64,000 nt of DNA from Burkholderiales bacterium (GCA_026399895.1 JAPLQC010000022.1:76297-140296), one strand, 5' to 3'. Shown: positions 20,006 to 31,266, counted from the stretch's first letter. Notes: generated by a model not told the origin, from the sequence alone. Translations and numbers: made by a program.

Positions 20006-20688
20006 GTGGGCGTTGTGGTATCACCAGTTTGTAGTAGCTCTCGCAGTAGCGGTAGCGTAATGGGCCGCTGTGTCTCCAGCGAGTAACGGTCTAGCGCATC
20101 TAGCATCGTTGAGAGTGACTGCATGTCGCGCCGGAAATGGGTCAGTAGGTAAGGTAGTACACCAGCGGAGAGTGACAAGCCGCGTGCCTCTGCAGCCTTC
20201 GACAAGGCATCGATTTTTTCCTCATCAGACAGGCCATGCAGTTGATACACCAAACCCCAGCCTAAGCGGGTTCGCAAATCCTCGCGCAAGGCTAATTGCA
20301 GCGGGGCTTGCTTCGCGCTTGCGATCAGGATGCCACCGTTATCACGCACCTGATTAATCAGATGAAACAGCGCTTGCTGACGCGTTTCATCAAGTTGGTC
20401 GCAGTCATCGACTAGATAAAGCGAAATAGCCACTGACCAGGAAAATGCATCGACCGAGGTTGCAGGGGCCAACAGTTCTGCAGCGGGATTCACGCTCATC
20501 GCATTTAGCAGGTGCGACTTACCAGCACCTGCCTCACCCCACATCAGCACCAGCCGATGGCCAGCTACTTGGGCCGCATTCGCTGCGATCTCTCGCAGCA
20601 GGGCAGCGAGTTCGAGATTTCTGCCGACCACAAAACTGTCCAGCGTCTGCGGCCGTGCCGCACCCCAATCCAGCAGCAATTGCCTCAT
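20002..20688 (-). CDS. hda: DnaA regulatory inactivator Hda
   Basis: LLLDWGAARPQTLDSFVVGRNLELAALL...LVLMWGEAGAGKSHLLNAM...YLVDDCDQLD; ~228 aa DnaA-like AAA+ without the DNA-binding domain. Confidence 0.9.
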   Translation of the reverse strand: MRQLLLDWGAARPQTLDSFVVGRNLELAALLREIAANAAQVAGHRLVLMWGEAGAGKSHLLNAMSVNPAAELLAPATSVDAFSWSVAISLYLVDDCDQLDETRQQALFHLINQVRDNGGILIASAKQAPLQLALREDLRTRLGWGLVYQLHGLSDEEKIDALSKAAEARGLSLSAGVLPYLLTHFRRDMQSLSTMLDALDRYSLETQRPITLPLLRELLQTGDTTTPT

Positions 20689-21752
20689 GCTTGATTATAA
20701 AAACGGCTGTTCAGGTAGTGCCGACGAAGACGACCGAAGGCGACGGAAAGTATAGCCGACGCCGGTAGCGCCAAAAGTACACCAACAAATCCAAACAACT
20801 GCCCGAATGCCAATAGCGCAAAGATGACGACCAGCGGATGCAGACCAATACGCTCGCCAACTAATCGCGGCGTCAGCAGGAAGCTTTCGAGGAATTGTCC
20901 AAGGCCATAAATAATGGCCACGGCAGTTATTCCGTTCCAGCCGTCAAATTGCAGCACCGCGGCAATGAATGCCAGTGCCAAGCCTAGCCCGAAGCCAACA
21001 TAAGGAATAAACACCAACAAGCCGGTCACCATGCCGACCGGTAGTGCGACATCGAAACCAGCGATGGTGAGTGCGGTCGAGTAATACGCTGCCAGCAGGA
21101 ACATGACCAGTAATTGCCCACGCAGATACTGCGCCAGCAGGGCATCGGTTTCGACGGTCATGTCAGCGACTAATGCCGACCAGCGGCGAGGTACGGTTTC
21201 GCTGACGCGCTGAATGACACCGTGCCAATCCAGCAGCAAATAGAACAGCACAATAGGAATCAGAAACAGCGTCCCAACCCAAGTGATCAGTGCGCTACCG
21301 CCAATGCGCAGCCAGTTCAGCAAGGCCGTCGCCGATCCATCACCCGCCGCGAGTTTGGCGGCGATTGCTTTCTGCAAGGCCATGAAGTCGAGACGACCAC
21401 CAATACCCAGCTGCCGCAAGGTCGGACCGAAAGCGGCATCGATCCGCGATAATAGGGCGGGGAGTCGTTCACGTAGCACAGGCAACTCTTCCGCCAATAT
21501 CGGTAGCACGATCAGAGCCAGCGCAGTCACCAGCACAAAGACTGACAGCATTGCCAGCAGAACCGCGAGTACGCGCGGCAAGCCTCGCCCATGCAACCAG
21601 TCGACGCCCGGATTCAGTACATAACCGAGGACGAACGCAGCCACGAAAGGCGTAAGTACCGGGGTCAGCAGCCACAGCAGGGCCAGAAAGCCGAGACTTA
21701 CCGATAGCCACAGCAGGTTTTGGCGAGATTCGGGGCCGGTCAGGGGGTTCAT
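20685..21752 (-). CDS. AI-2E family transporter (PerM-like permease)
   Basis: Multiple TM segments; LTPFVAAFVLGYVLNPGVDWL...FIPYVGFGLGLALAF...LVGERIGLHPLVVIFALLAFGQLFGFVGVLLALPASAI. Confidence 0.93.
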   Translation of the reverse strand: MNPLTGPESRQNLLWLSVSLGFLALLWLLTPVLTPFVAAFVLGYVLNPGVDWLHGRGLPRVLAVLLAMLSVFVLVTALALIVLPILAEELPVLRERLPALLSRIDAAFGPTLRQLGIGGRLDFMALQKAIAAKLAAGDGSATALLNWLRIGGSALITWVGTLFLIPIVLFYLLLDWHGVIQRVSETVPRRWSALVADMTVETDALLAQYLRGQLLVMFLLAAYYSTALTIAGFDVALPVGMVTGLLVFIPYVGFGLGLALAFIAAVLQFDGWNGITAVAIIYGLGQFLESFLLTPRLVGERIGLHPLVVIFALLAFGQLFGFVGVLLALPASAILSVAFGRLRRHYLNSRFYNQA

Positions 21753-21859
21753 TGGCGCGGTTGGCGGGGCTATTTTGATAAAATGTCGAGCCCCTCAGGT
21801 CTTGTCATCAGGGCAAGCACTGATTCTACCGTTTCCTCAGCCCAGCGCCCCTATCCTTT

Positions 21860-22903
21860 ATGTCATCCCAGACCCCGGTTTCACTCTCTTATCGCGATGC
21901 AGGTGTTGATATTGATGCCGGCGATGCGCTGGTCGAAGCGATCAAGCCCTTTGCCAAGCGCACCATGCGCGAGGGGGTACTCGCCGGTATTGGCGGATTT
22001 GGCGCGCTATTCGAGGTCAGCAAGAAGTTCAAGGAGCCGGTGCTGGTGGCTGGCACCGATGGTGTCGGAACCAAGCTGAAGCTGGCGTTTCATCTCAACC
22101 GCCATGACACCGTCGGTATCGATCTGGTCGCGATGAGTGTCAATGACATTCTGGTGCAGGGTGCCGAGCCACTGTTCTTCCTCGACTATTTTGCTTGTGG
22201 GCGGCTGGATGTGGCGGCGGCGACCGATGTCATCAAGGGTATCGCTCAGGGCTGCGAGCAAGCAGGCTGCGCATTGATTGGCGGCGAAACCGCCGAGATG
22301 CCGAGCATGTATCCGGACGGCGAGTATGACCTCGCTGGCTTCGCCGTTGGCGCAGTTGAAAAATCCAAGATCATCGATGGCCGCAAGATTACGCCGGGTG
22401 ATGTCGTGCTTGGACTGGCCTCGTCCGGTGCGCATTCGAATGGCTACTCGCTGGTACGCAAGATTCTCGACGTGGCTAAGCCCGACTTGAGCGCCGATTT
22501 CCATGGTCGACCACTGGCCGATGTCTTGCTCGCGCCAACACGTATTTACGTCAAACCTTTGTTATCGCTGATGAGCACGATGGAAGTGCGCGGTCTGGTA
22601 CACATCACCGGCGGTGGCTTGGTTGAGAACATCCCCCGCGTATTGCAACCGCATCTCACCGCCGAATTGCATCGCGACGCCTGGACTATGCCGCCTTTGT
22701 TCGCTTGGTTACAGCAACACGGTGGCGTTGCCGATGACGAAATGCACCGCGTATTTAACTGCGGCATTGGCATGACAGTGATTGTTTCGAAAGAGCACGC
22801 TGATGCTGCTGAGGCTGAACTCAAGCGCTTAGGTGAAACCGTTAACCGCATTGGTGTGATTCGCGAACGTCAGGGCGACGAGGCGCAAACCATCGTCATC
22901 TGA
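21860..22903 (+). CDS. purM: Phosphoribosylformylglycinamidine cyclo-ligase
   Basis: [21 protein letters not shown]...[14 protein letters not shown]...[27 protein letters not shown]. Confidence 0.98.
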   Translation: MSSQTPVSLSYRDAGVDIDAGDALVEAIKPFAKRTMREGVLAGIGGFGALFEVSKKFKEPVLVAGTDGVGTKLKLAFHLNRHDTVGIDLVAMSVNDILVQGAEPLFFLDYFACGRLDVAAATDVIKGIAQGCEQAGCALIGGETAEMPSMYPDGEYDLAGFAVGAVEKSKIIDGRKITPGDVVLGLASSGAHSNGYSLVRKILDVAKPDLSADFHGRPLADVLLAPTRIYVKPLLSLMSTMEVRGLVHITGGGLVENIPRVLQPHLTAELHRDAWTMPPLFAWLQQHGGVADDEMHRVFNCGIGMTVIVSKEHADAAEAELKRLGETVNRIGVIRERQGDEAQTIVI

Positions 22904-22923
22904 TCCAACGCTACCCTTATTTG

Positions 22924-24963
22924 TCAGGGCGCGCGCAATTGATCTACCAAGGCTAACTGCCGCTCACTCGGTGCCGGCGTTAGCAGGGTGACGATCACCA
23001 TAGCGGTGAAGCCTGCGGGTACGCCGAAGACACCTGCCGATACCGAGGCAATGTGAAACCATTGATTGGCCGCACTGCCGCCAAACGCCGGACTGGTTTG
23101 TACCAAATAAATCACGCAGACTAAAAATCCGACCAACATGCCGGCGATTGCCCCTTGTTGGTTCGCGCGTTTCCAAAAAACGCCCAAAACTAGTGCGGGA
23201 AATAGTGTCGAGGCGGCCAGTGAGAACGCTGCGCTCACCATCGAGAGAATGTCACCGGAGCGGAACGAGGCGACATAAGCGGCTAACAGCGCCACCACCA
23301 GTAGCAGTAGTTTGGATGCTGTCACTCGTCGCTGCGCCGAGGCTCGGGGGTTGATCATCTTGAAATACGTGTCGTGCGAAAGTGCGCTGGCAATCGTCAG
23401 CAGCAAGCCATCGGCGGTGGACAATGCTGCGGCCAAAGCACCAGCGGCTATTAACGCCGACATGACATACGGAAGACCCGCGATCTCCGGTGTCGCTAGT
23501 ACGATCATGTCGCCATCGATCAGAATTTCAGCAAATTGAACCAAACCGTCAGCGTTGATATCGGTAATGCTGATCATGGGCTTCTCGCGATCGATACTTG
23601 CCCAGTAGCTCACCCATGACGGCAGGTTCGCGAAGTCACTGCCCACTAGAGTGGTAGTGATCTCATATTTCACTAGCACCGCAAGCGCAGGGAGCGCGGT
23701 GTACAGCAGCAAGATAAACGCCAACGCCCAAAAAACAGAACTCCGCGCTTGCGATACCGAGCGCGTGGTGGAAGATCGCACGAGTACATGCGGTAAGGCG
23801 GCAGTGCCGAGCATCAGGCAAAACACCAGTGCAAGAAAATTATTCCGTTGAATGTCAGACGCCGCCTGGGTACTGCCCGCAAAGGCTTGCGTATGTGGCT
23901 GCAGTGGTTGCGCGCGCGCGATGGCGCTATCCCGTTGTCGTTCCCAAAGCCGGCGTGCTGCATCTGGGCTTTTCGGGTAATCGCTCAGTGCTCGGTTGGC
24001 GGCTTTAATGTCGATCAGTGAGGCATTACTGGTTTGTAGATCCTGTAATCGTCGTCGAGCTTCGGCACGACCGGCATCCCATGAGCGCGGTAACGCTGCG
24101 ATTTTTTCGTCAAAGGCTTGCGCCTGTTTCAAGTAGAGATCACGCACCTGCCGCTCGCTATCCTTCTCGGCGAGTAACTGCTCTTGTTTCGCCAGCCGCT
24201 CAAGTGCAGGGCCGTAGGCAATTTGGGGTAGCGGTATGCCGGTCTGCTTCAGCGCTAGCCAAGACACCGGGATCATGAAGGCGAGGATGATAATCACGTA
24301 CTGCGCGATCTGTGTCAGCGTGATTGCGCGCATACCGCCAAGGAAGGAACACACCAAGATACTGGCGAGCCCAAGGAAAATACCAACTGAAAAATCAATT
24401 CCCGTGAAGCGCGAAGTGATCAGTCCCACGCCGTAGATTTGTGCCACCACATAGGTGAATGAAATAATCAGCGTTGCGATCACCGCGATCGTTCGTACTG
24501 CGCCAGCGCCATCCGCGCCGGCGTAGCGTGCTGCAAGGTAGTCCGGTACCGTGTATTGCCCAAGTCGACGCAAGTAAGGCGCGATCAGCAAGGCAATCAG
24601 GCAGAAGCCGCCAGTCCAACCGAGGATATAAGCTAAGCCATCGAAACCGTGCAGATACAAGCCGCCTGCGAGTCCGATGAAACTCGCGGTTGAAATCCAA
24701 TCGGCGGCAGTCGCCATGCCATTGAATACGGGCGGGATGCGGCGCCCGGCGACAAAGTATTCGTCGACATCCGTGGTGCGACTGAATACGCCGATCGCTG
24801 CATACACCACGATGGTTGTGAATAGAAACAAATAGCCAAGCCAGAAGCGCGGAAAGCCTTCGAGCTCGAGAATAGCGAGTGAGCCCAGCAGCGCACAGAA
24901 GCCAGCGGCATACAGCCAAAAATAGCGTCGTAGCTGGCGTGTTGGTGGATCAGCGCTCATCAT
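22924..24963 (-). CDS. Sodium:solute symporter, VC_2705-like/ActP-like family
   Basis: YFVAGRRIPPVFNGMATAADWISTASFIGLAGGLYLHG; ATPEIAGLPYVMSALIAAGALAAALSTADGLLLTIASALSHDTY; central charged insertion. Confidence 0.92.
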   Translation of the reverse strand: MMSADPPTRQLRRYFWLYAAGFCALLGSLAILELEGFPRFWLGYLFLFTTIVVYAAIGVFSRTTDVDEYFVAGRRIPPVFNGMATAADWISTASFIGLAGGLYLHGFDGLAYILGWTGGFCLIALLIAPYLRRLGQYTVPDYLAARYAGADGAGAVRTIAVIATLIISFTYVVAQIYGVGLITSRFTGIDFSVGIFLGLASILVCSFLGGMRAITLTQIAQYVIIILAFMIPVSWLALKQTGIPLPQIAYGPALERLAKQEQLLAEKDSERQVRDLYLKQAQAFDEKIAALPRSWDAGRAEARRRLQDLQTSNASLIDIKAANRALSDYPKSPDAARRLWERQRDSAIARAQPLQPHTQAFAGSTQAASDIQRNNFLALVFCLMLGTAALPHVLVRSSTTRSVSQARSSVFWALAFILLLYTALPALAVLVKYEITTTLVGSDFANLPSWVSYWASIDREKPMISITDINADGLVQFAEILIDGDMIVLATPEIAGLPYVMSALIAAGALAAALSTADGLLLTIASALSHDTYFKMINPRASAQRRVTASKLLLLVVALLAAYVASFRSGDILSMVSAAFSLAASTLFPALVLGVFWKRANQQGAIAGMLVGFLVCVIYLVQTSPAFGGSAANQWFHIASVSAGVFGVPAGFTAMVIVTLLTPAPSERQLALVDQLRAP

Positions 24964-25210
24964 GACTTTCGCAATTTACGGCCGCATCCAGTCGCTGCAT
25001 GACCCATGCGTATACGCCGACGATTACGAGATACACCAAGGTCGCGCCTTGCGAGGCAAAGTAATAATGCAGTGGCCAACCCCACAGGGATACCGTCGCG
25101 AGCTGGCGCGCAAATGCCACCACGCTAATCGTGGTCAGCAGCCAAATCGCAAGCAGGATTAGCGTGAGGGTGCGCGCGCGTCGCCAATATTTTTCATGCG
25201 ATGCATTCAT
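24950..25210 (-). CDS. DUF4212 symporter small subunit
   Basis: 86-aa two-TM protein (YWRRARTLTLILLAIWLLTTISVVAFARQL...) directly upstream of and overlapping the symporter. Confidence 0.85.
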   Translation of the reverse strand: MNASHEKYWRRARTLTLILLAIWLLTTISVVAFARQLATVSLWGWPLHYYFASQGATLVYLVIVGVYAWVMQRLDAAVNCESHDER

Positions 25211-26721
25211 GCCGTGTCGGTCTGATCAGGGTCGCGTAGCAGTTTGAAGCTGATACGGAACAAGCAGCCGGGAAAGCGGGGGTCTTGGCTACGTGGGTTG
25301 CTGAAAATGTCGACCTCGGCATCATGCCGCTGCGCGATTTCACGCACAATCGCAAGACCTAGACCGCTACCTTCAGTGTCGCTGCCAAGAATTCGATAGA
25401 AGCGATCAAATACTAATTCACGCTCGCCCGCCGTAATGCCAGGTCCGTTATCCTCGACTTCAATAATGGCAAGCGCGCGCTCCTGATCTTCCCGCACACG
25501 CACGGTGACGCTGCCTTGTTGTTGCGTATAGCGCAGCGCGTTGTCGATCAAATTGTTCAGTAGCTCTCGCAGCATGGTGGCGTTACCTGCCACGACCAGG
25601 CTGTTGTCATCGGCTTCAAAACCGAGATCAATGTCGCGCGCCTGCGCCGCTGCAAACCAGTCTTGTACTGTGCCACGCGCTAGCGCGTTTAACTCAAGCT
25701 GCAGTAGCGGTGTTGATTGCGGCGAATCATTTTCGGCACGGGCTAATGCCAGCAGCTGATTCACTAGACGTGTGGCAGAGGCCGAGCTTTTCGCCATTTG
25801 CTCGAGTGAGCGCTGAATCTCCTCGCGCGCGTCTTGCCGCAGCGCGAGCTCGGACTGCATGCGCATACCCGCCAGCGGTGTCTTCATCTGGTGTGCGGCG
25901 TCGGCAATAAAACGTTTTTGCGATTGAATACTCTGCGCTAGGCGTGACAGCATCTCATTTAAGGAGCGCACTAGCGGGGAGATTTCCTCCGGCACACCGC
26001 GCGAATCAATCGGTGATAAATCGTCGGGGCGTCGCGCGCGAATACTTTCCTGAAGGGTGGTGAGCGGTGATAAGCCACGCGATAGTGCGAACCATAACAA
26101 GGCGATAGCCACCGGCAAGATAATGAACTCCGGCAGGATCACGCCCTTGATAATCTGGTTAGCGAGTAGGCGTCGCTTCTCTGTGGTTTCGGCCATCTGC
26201 ACCAATGCGTAGCGAGGCTTGCTGAATGCTTTTGCTTCGCGTTCGTTTGGCTGCAGGTTGACGTAGGTGTAGGCGATACGCACTTCGGCGTTGCGCATCT
26301 GTGCATCGCGCATCATCACCGCCCATGGCACCGGAGCTTCTTCGTCCTCTGGTAGTGGAAGGTCGCTATCGCCGGCTACCAGCTCGCGCTTGGGGCCGCT
26401 GACCTGAAAGTACACGTTGTCGACATCATCAGCGCGTAGCATGTCGCGCGCCGCAAACGGTAGTTGCGCGCTCAGCTCACCGTTTACCTCTTTCACCTGC
26501 TGCGCCAATACGGTCACGCGATCTTCCAGTGAGCGATCAAACGGCTCATTGGCAATGGATTTCGCGGCTAGATAGGTGACCCCGATCGAGAGCGGCCACA
26601 CCAGTAGCAGCGGCATCAGTAACCAGTCGAGAATGTCACCAAACAGTGAGCGTGAGCTTGCCTTCTCCGGGGAAGGCTTGGAAGGTTTGGCGAGTGGCTG
26701 ATTCGCCTGATCGGCTTGCAC
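25207..26721 (-). CDS. TctE-like sensor histidine kinase
   Basis: Two TM segments, QKRFIADAAHQMKTPLAGMRMQSELAL, NLIDNALRYTQQQGSVTVRV, EDNGPGITAGER, GSGLGLAIVREIAQRHDAEV. Confidence 0.9.
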   Translation of the reverse strand: MQADQANQPLAKPSKPSPEKASSRSLFGDILDWLLMPLLLVWPLSIGVTYLAAKSIANEPFDRSLEDRVTVLAQQVKEVNGELSAQLPFAARDMLRADDVDNVYFQVSGPKRELVAGDSDLPLPEDEEAPVPWAVMMRDAQMRNAEVRIAYTYVNLQPNEREAKAFSKPRYALVQMAETTEKRRLLANQIIKGVILPEFIILPVAIALLWFALSRGLSPLTTLQESIRARRPDDLSPIDSRGVPEEISPLVRSLNEMLSRLAQSIQSQKRFIADAAHQMKTPLAGMRMQSELALRQDAREEIQRSLEQMAKSSASATRLVNQLLALARAENDSPQSTPLLQLELNALARGTVQDWFAAAQARDIDLGFEADDNSLVVAGNATMLRELLNNLIDNALRYTQQQGSVTVRVREDQERALAIIEVEDNGPGITAGERELVFDRFYRILGSDTEGSGLGLAIVREIAQRHDAEVDIFSNPRSQDPRFPGCLFRISFKLLRDPDQTDTA

Positions 26722-26729
26722 GATAGGAC

Positions 26730-27434
26730 TCAGGCGTGACCGGCATCGTTGGCTGCGATAGAAGCAGCATTGAATTTTTCAAGGCAGTAGCCGAGACCAC
26801 GCACGGTGGCGATACGCACACCATCGACTTCTATTTTTTTGCGCAGGCGGTGCACATAGACCTCGATCGCGTTATTACTGACCTCTTCGCCCCACTCGCA
26901 CAGGTGGTCGACCAGCTGCTCTTTCGAGACTAAACGGCCGCTACGCTTGAGTAAAACTTCAAGCAAGCCGAGCTCGCGCGCGGAAAGATCGATCATCTGA
27001 TCGTTGAGGTAAGCGATACGGCCCACCTGATCAAATGACAGCGGGCCATGTCGAATCACGGTCGGCCCACCACCGACGCCGCGTCGGGTTAATGCTCTGA
27101 CGCGCGCCTCCAGCTCCGACAACGCAAATGGCTTGGCCATGTAGTCATCGGCGCCCAAGTCGAGCCCTTTCACCCGCTGCTCGACAGAATCATTGGCGGT
27201 CAGGATCAACACCGGCAGCAGCGACTCACGCGCGCGCAAACGGCGCAGCACCTCCAGCCCCTGCATTTTCGGTAGGTCAAGATCAAGAATCAGCAGGTCG
27301 AAGTCTTGCGTCGACAGCACGCTGTCAGCCGCCTCACCGTTGTTGACGCAATCGGTGACATAGCCGGACTGTCGCAAGGAGCGGGTCAGGCCGTCGGCAA
27401 GCACACTATCATCTTCGGCAAGCAGGATGCGCAT
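26730..27434 (-). CDS. OmpR-family response regulator
   Basis: [20 protein letters not shown]...[23 protein letters not shown]...[25 protein letters not shown]; winged-helix C-terminus. Confidence 0.93.
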   Translation of the reverse strand: MRILLAEDDSVLADGLTRSLRQSGYVTDCVNNGEAADSVLSTQDFDLLILDLDLPKMQGLEVLRRLRARESLLPVLILTANDSVEQRVKGLDLGADDYMAKPFALSELEARVRALTRRGVGGGPTVIRHGPLSFDQVGRIAYLNDQMIDLSARELGLLEVLLKRSGRLVSKEQLVDHLCEWGEEVSNNAIEVYVHRLRKKIEVDGVRIATVRGLGYCLEKFNAASIAANDAGHA

Positions 27435-27587
27435 AGCGGTTTAGGAGTGTTTATTGGGGCGCCGACGTCAATCGCCGGCTTGGTTCAGTCTATTGGGTTT
27501 AGAAGTTGCCAGCAACCAAGCACCGCGCCCGCGGGGCTGCCAAGCTTGCCAATTCAACAAATCCGAAAAATCTGCTTGCGCTTTTTA

Positions 27588-27603
27588 CTGGATTTTTATA
27601 CAG
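27588..27603 (+). promoter_or_regulatory. LexA (SOS) box upstream of recA
   Basis: TACTGGATTTTTATACAGTA contains CTG-N10-CAG, 36 nt upstream of the recA ATG. Confidence 0.88.
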
Positions 27604-27638
27604 TACTGTCCAGTTTCCACCGCATTGAGAGAGCAAGC

Positions 27639-28739
27639 ATGGACGACAAGAAATTAGGGAATACCGAGAAGGCCAAGGCACTAGGCGCGGCGCTCGCGCA
27701 GATCGAAAAGCAGTTCGGTAAGGGTTCGGTCATGCGGATGGACGGCGCGGTTGCCGAGGAAGTGCAGGTGGTATCCACCGGCTCACTGGGCTTGGATGTT
27801 GCGCTCGGCGTCGGCGGTCTGCCGCGCGGTCGGGTGATCGAGATTTATGGCCCGGAGTCATCCGGTAAAACCACCATGACCCTGCAAGTCATCGCCGAGA
27901 TGCAAAAGCTGGGCGGTACCTGTGCCTTTATCGACGCCGAACACGCGCTGGACACGGTGTATGCGCAAAAGCTGGGCGTCAACCTTGAAGACTTGTTGAT
28001 TTCCCAGCCCGATACGGGTGAGCAGGCACTGGAGATCACTGACGCTTTGGTGCGCTCGGGAGCCGTTGATCTGGTGGTGATCGACTCTGTCGCGGCACTG
28101 ACGCCACGCGCCGAGATCGAGGGCGACATGGGTGACTCACTGCCAGGTTTGCAGGCGCGTCTCATGTCGCAAGCGCTGCGTAAGCTGACCGGTTCCATCA
28201 GCCGCACCAACACCATGGTGATCTTCATTAACCAGATCCGGATGAAAATCGGTGTCATGTTCGGCAGTCCCGAGACCACCACCGGCGGTAATGCGCTCAA
28301 GTTCTATGCGTCGGTGCGTATGGATATCCGCCGCACGGGCTCCATCAAGTCCGCTGATGAGGTGATCGGCAACGAGACCAAGGTCAAGGTTGTCAAGAAC
28401 AAGGTCGCGCCACCGTTCAGAGAAGCGCACTTCGATATTCTGTACGGGGAGGGCACCTCGCGTGAGGGTGAGATCATCGACCTTGGCGTTGAAGCCAAGG
28501 TCGTCGAAAAGTCCGGTGCTTGGTACAGCTACAACGGTGAGCGCGTAGGGCAGGGTAGGGACAACGCCCGTACCTACCTGAAAGAGCGGCCAGAGTTGGC
28601 CCGCGAAATCGAAAACAAGGTACGTGCGCATCTGGGTGTGCGCGAGCTGCCGCCCGCACAGGGCGCAGCCCCAGCGGCCGGTGAGGCACCCGCTGCCTCG
28701 ACCCGCAAGGCCAAGGCCGCCGCTGCGGCAGAAGAGTAA
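27639..28739 (+). CDS. recA: Recombinase A
   Basis: [36 protein letters not shown]...; true start 27639 (provided ORF at 27306 is over-extended). Confidence 0.99.
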   Translation: MDDKKLGNTEKAKALGAALAQIEKQFGKGSVMRMDGAVAEEVQVVSTGSLGLDVALGVGGLPRGRVIEIYGPESSGKTTMTLQVIAEMQKLGGTCAFIDAEHALDTVYAQKLGVNLEDLLISQPDTGEQALEITDALVRSGAVDLVVIDSVAALTPRAEIEGDMGDSLPGLQARLMSQALRKLTGSISRTNTMVIFINQIRMKIGVMFGSPETTTGGNALKFYASVRMDIRRTGSIKSADEVIGNETKVKVVKNKVAPPFREAHFDILYGEGTSREGEIIDLGVEAKVVEKSGAWYSYNGERVGQGRDNARTYLKERPELAREIENKVRAHLGVRELPPAQGAAPAAGEAPAASTRKAKAAAAAEE

Positions 28740-28752
28740 GGCAAAGATCTAA

Positions 28753-28791
28753 AAGGCGAGGCGGCTCAGTGGCCCCTCGCCTTGTTTTTTT
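28753..28791 (+). terminator. Rho-independent terminator after recA
   Basis: AAGGCGAGG...CCTCGCCTT followed by GTTTTTTT. Confidence 0.85.
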
Positions 28792-28827
28792 GGATCATTT
28801 CAGCCCGACGCTAGCAATGCCAGCCTA

Positions 28828-29292
28828 ATGCCAGCCAATAAGCCGAGCCTGAAGGCGCGTGCCCTGCGCTACCTGTCAGCGCGCGAGCACAGTCGACAAG
28901 AGCTATCGCGCAAGCTTGCGCGTCATGCGCAAGAAGGTGACGATATCAACGCCGTTCTCGACTGGTTAACGGCTCAGAAATTTCTCTCCGAGGAACGCTT
29001 CGCCGAGTCGCTAGTAAATCGCCGAGCAGCCCGTTTCGGTAACGCGCGCGTGCTTTATGAGCTAAACAGCCATGGCCTCGATGAAGGTACCGTAGGCACA
29101 GTGAAAGACGAGCTGCTGGCGGATGAAGATGAGCGTGCCTGGTCAGTCTGGCAGAAGAAATTTGGTACACCGGCAGAAAACGCAGCCGATGCCGCCCGTC
29201 AGCAGCGGTTTCTCCAGCAGCGTGGTTTCTCGAGTACGTCGATCCGTGCCGTCATGCGCCGCGCTGCCCGGCAGGACGTCGCTACAGGGTAA
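28828..29292 (+). CDS. recX: Regulatory protein RecX
   Basis: [27 protein letters not shown]...[33 protein letters not shown]. Confidence 0.93.
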   Translation: MPANKPSLKARALRYLSAREHSRQELSRKLARHAQEGDDINAVLDWLTAQKFLSEERFAESLVNRRAARFGNARVLYELNSHGLDEGTVGTVKDELLADEDERAWSVWQKKFGTPAENAADAARQQRFLQQRGFSSTSIRAVMRRAARQDVATG

Positions 29293-29459
29293 AGGCCGCA
29301 CAGGCGTGGTTTATTACGGCTCGGCTGATCAAACGGCTGCTGCACCATGTTAAACTTCGCCCGTTTTAACGCGCCGCAAAAGCGGTACTCTTCGCAGAAG
29401 CTGCGACGGTCACTCCAACTGAATTTGAGCGCGCCAGTGCCACACTGCGCCTCGCCTCT

Positions 29460-30032
29460 ATGCCCTTGCCTGCCCCAACAACCTCCCGTGCGATGCGGCA
29501 TGTCCGCAGTATCACCGCACAAGCTTTCGAGCGTGAGGATGGCTTATGGGATATCGAAGCCCGTCTGACCGACACCAAACCGCGCCCCATCGTACTCGCA
29601 TCAGGTACCCGCGCCGCCGGTGAGCCGGTGCATGATCTCTGGCTGCGTGTCACCGTAGATACCGCCCTAAACATCGTCGATGCCGCTGCCGCATCCGATG
29701 CGATGCCTTATCCCGGCCATTGCGATAGCTTCTCCGATGCCTATAAGCAGCTCATCGGCTTGAACCTCATGAAAGGTTTTCGCCACGCAGTACGCGAGCG
29801 CTTGGCGGGGGTCGCTGGATGTACACACCTGACTGAGCTCGCCGGTGTTCTGCCGACCGCCACCATTCAGGCGTTTGCCGGTGACGTGATGCCCACCCGA
29901 GATGGGCAACACGATGACGAACAAAGCCAACCGCCATTTCAGCTGGATCGTTGCCGCGCCCTGCGACGTGACGGCGCGGCGGTCGCCAAGTACTACCCGC
30001 GATGGGCCATCGAGCCGCTTGATCAAACCTGA
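29460..30032 (+). CDS. DUF2889 domain-containing protein
   Basis: MRHVRSITAQAFEREDGLWDIEARLTDTKP; conserved recX-DUF2889-sucC context of betaproteobacteria (recalled). Confidence 0.8.
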   Translation: MPLPAPTTSRAMRHVRSITAQAFEREDGLWDIEARLTDTKPRPIVLASGTRAAGEPVHDLWLRVTVDTALNIVDAAAASDAMPYPGHCDSFSDAYKQLIGLNLMKGFRHAVRERLAGVAGCTHLTELAGVLPTATIQAFAGDVMPTRDGQHDDEQSQPPFQLDRCRALRRDGAAVAKYYPRWAIEPLDQT

Positions 30033-30080
30033 TCTCGGCATGTCAGCATTCTCATCTATCTGCTTCAAAGGAAATACCGT

Positions 30081-31244
30081 ATGAAGATTCATGAGTACCA
30101 AGGCAAAGAAATCCTCAGACATTACGGGGTCACGGTGCCGCGTGGTATCCCCTGTACGAGCGTCGACGAGGCGGTTAATGCAGCTCAGACCTTGGGCGGC
30201 CCGGTGTGGGTGGTCAAGGCGCAGATTCATGCAGGTGGCCGCGGCAAAGGCGGTGGCGTCAAAGTCGCCAAATCCATCGATGAAGTGCGCCAGTACGCCA
30301 GCAGCATCTTGGGCATGCAATTGATCACGCATCAGACCAGTCCAGCGGGGCAGAAGGTGCGTCGCCTCCTGATCGAAGAGGGCGCGGACATCAAAAAAGA
30401 GCTCTACGTTTCCATGGTTACCGATCGTGTGTCTCAGCGCGTAGTGCTGATGGCGTCGAGTGAAGGTGGTATGGACATCGAGGAAGTCGCCGCATCGCAC
30501 CCTGAGAAGATTCATAAGATTGCGATCGATCCGGCCACCGGTTTGAAAGACGGTGAGGCCGATGAGATTGCTGCAAAAATCGGCGTGCCACCTGCATCGA
30601 TTGCGCAAGCGCGAACCCTGCTGCAAGGGCTTTACAAGGCATATTGGGAAACCGATGCCTCACTCGCAGAAATCAATCCGCTGATTCTTACTGGCGACGG
30701 CAAAGTGATCGCGCTCGATGCCAAGTTCAACTTTGACTCAAACGCCTTGTTCCGTCATCCGGAAATCGTTGCTTATCGCGATCTTGACGAGGAAGACCCA
30801 GCCGAGATTGAAGCGTCCAAACATGATCTTGCCTATATCTCACTCGACGGCAATATCGGTTGTTTAGTGAATGGTGCAGGCCTGGCGATGGCAACTATGG
30901 ACACCATCAAGCTATTCGATGGCGAGCCCGCGAACTTTTTGGATGTCGGCGGTGGTGCCACCGCAGAAAAAGTGACTGAAGCTTTCAAGATCATGTTGCA
31001 GCATCCTGGGCTGAAAGCGATTCTGGTCAATATTTTTGGCGGCATCATGCGCTGCGATGTGATTGCCGAGGGTGTGATTACCGCCTCACGCGCCGTCAAG
31101 TTATCGGTACCTTTGGTCGTGCGTATGAAAGGTACCAACGAAGACCTGGGCAAACAGATGTTGGCTGACTCTGGTTTGCCGATCATTTCTGCAGACACCA
31201 TGGAAGAAGCAGCGAAAAAAGTCGTCGCTGCCGCAAACGGTTAA
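30081..31244 (+). CDS. sucC: Succinate-CoA ligase (ADP-forming) subunit beta
   Basis: [23 protein letters not shown]...[20 protein letters not shown]. Confidence 0.99.
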   Translation: MKIHEYQGKEILRHYGVTVPRGIPCTSVDEAVNAAQTLGGPVWVVKAQIHAGGRGKGGGVKVAKSIDEVRQYASSILGMQLITHQTSPAGQKVRRLLIEEGADIKKELYVSMVTDRVSQRVVLMASSEGGMDIEEVAASHPEKIHKIAIDPATGLKDGEADEIAAKIGVPPASIAQARTLLQGLYKAYWETDASLAEINPLILTGDGKVIALDAKFNFDSNALFRHPEIVAYRDLDEEDPAEIEASKHDLAYISLDGNIGCLVNGAGLAMATMDTIKLFDGEPANFLDVGGGATAEKVTEAFKIMLQHPGLKAILVNIFGGIMRCDVIAEGVITASRAVKLSVPLVVRMKGTNEDLGKQMLADSGLPIISADTMEEAAKKVVAAANG

Positions 31245-31266
31245 TCCATCAAAAGGAAGCATCGCA

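Noticed and set aside
27306-27638. N-terminal extension of the recA ORF
   Set aside because: Overlaps the response-regulator gene and the LexA box; RecA homology begins at MDDKK (27639).
29667-30626. 319-aa minus-strand ORF opposite DUF2889 and sucC
   Set aside because: Antisense shadow ORF; both sense genes are well supported.
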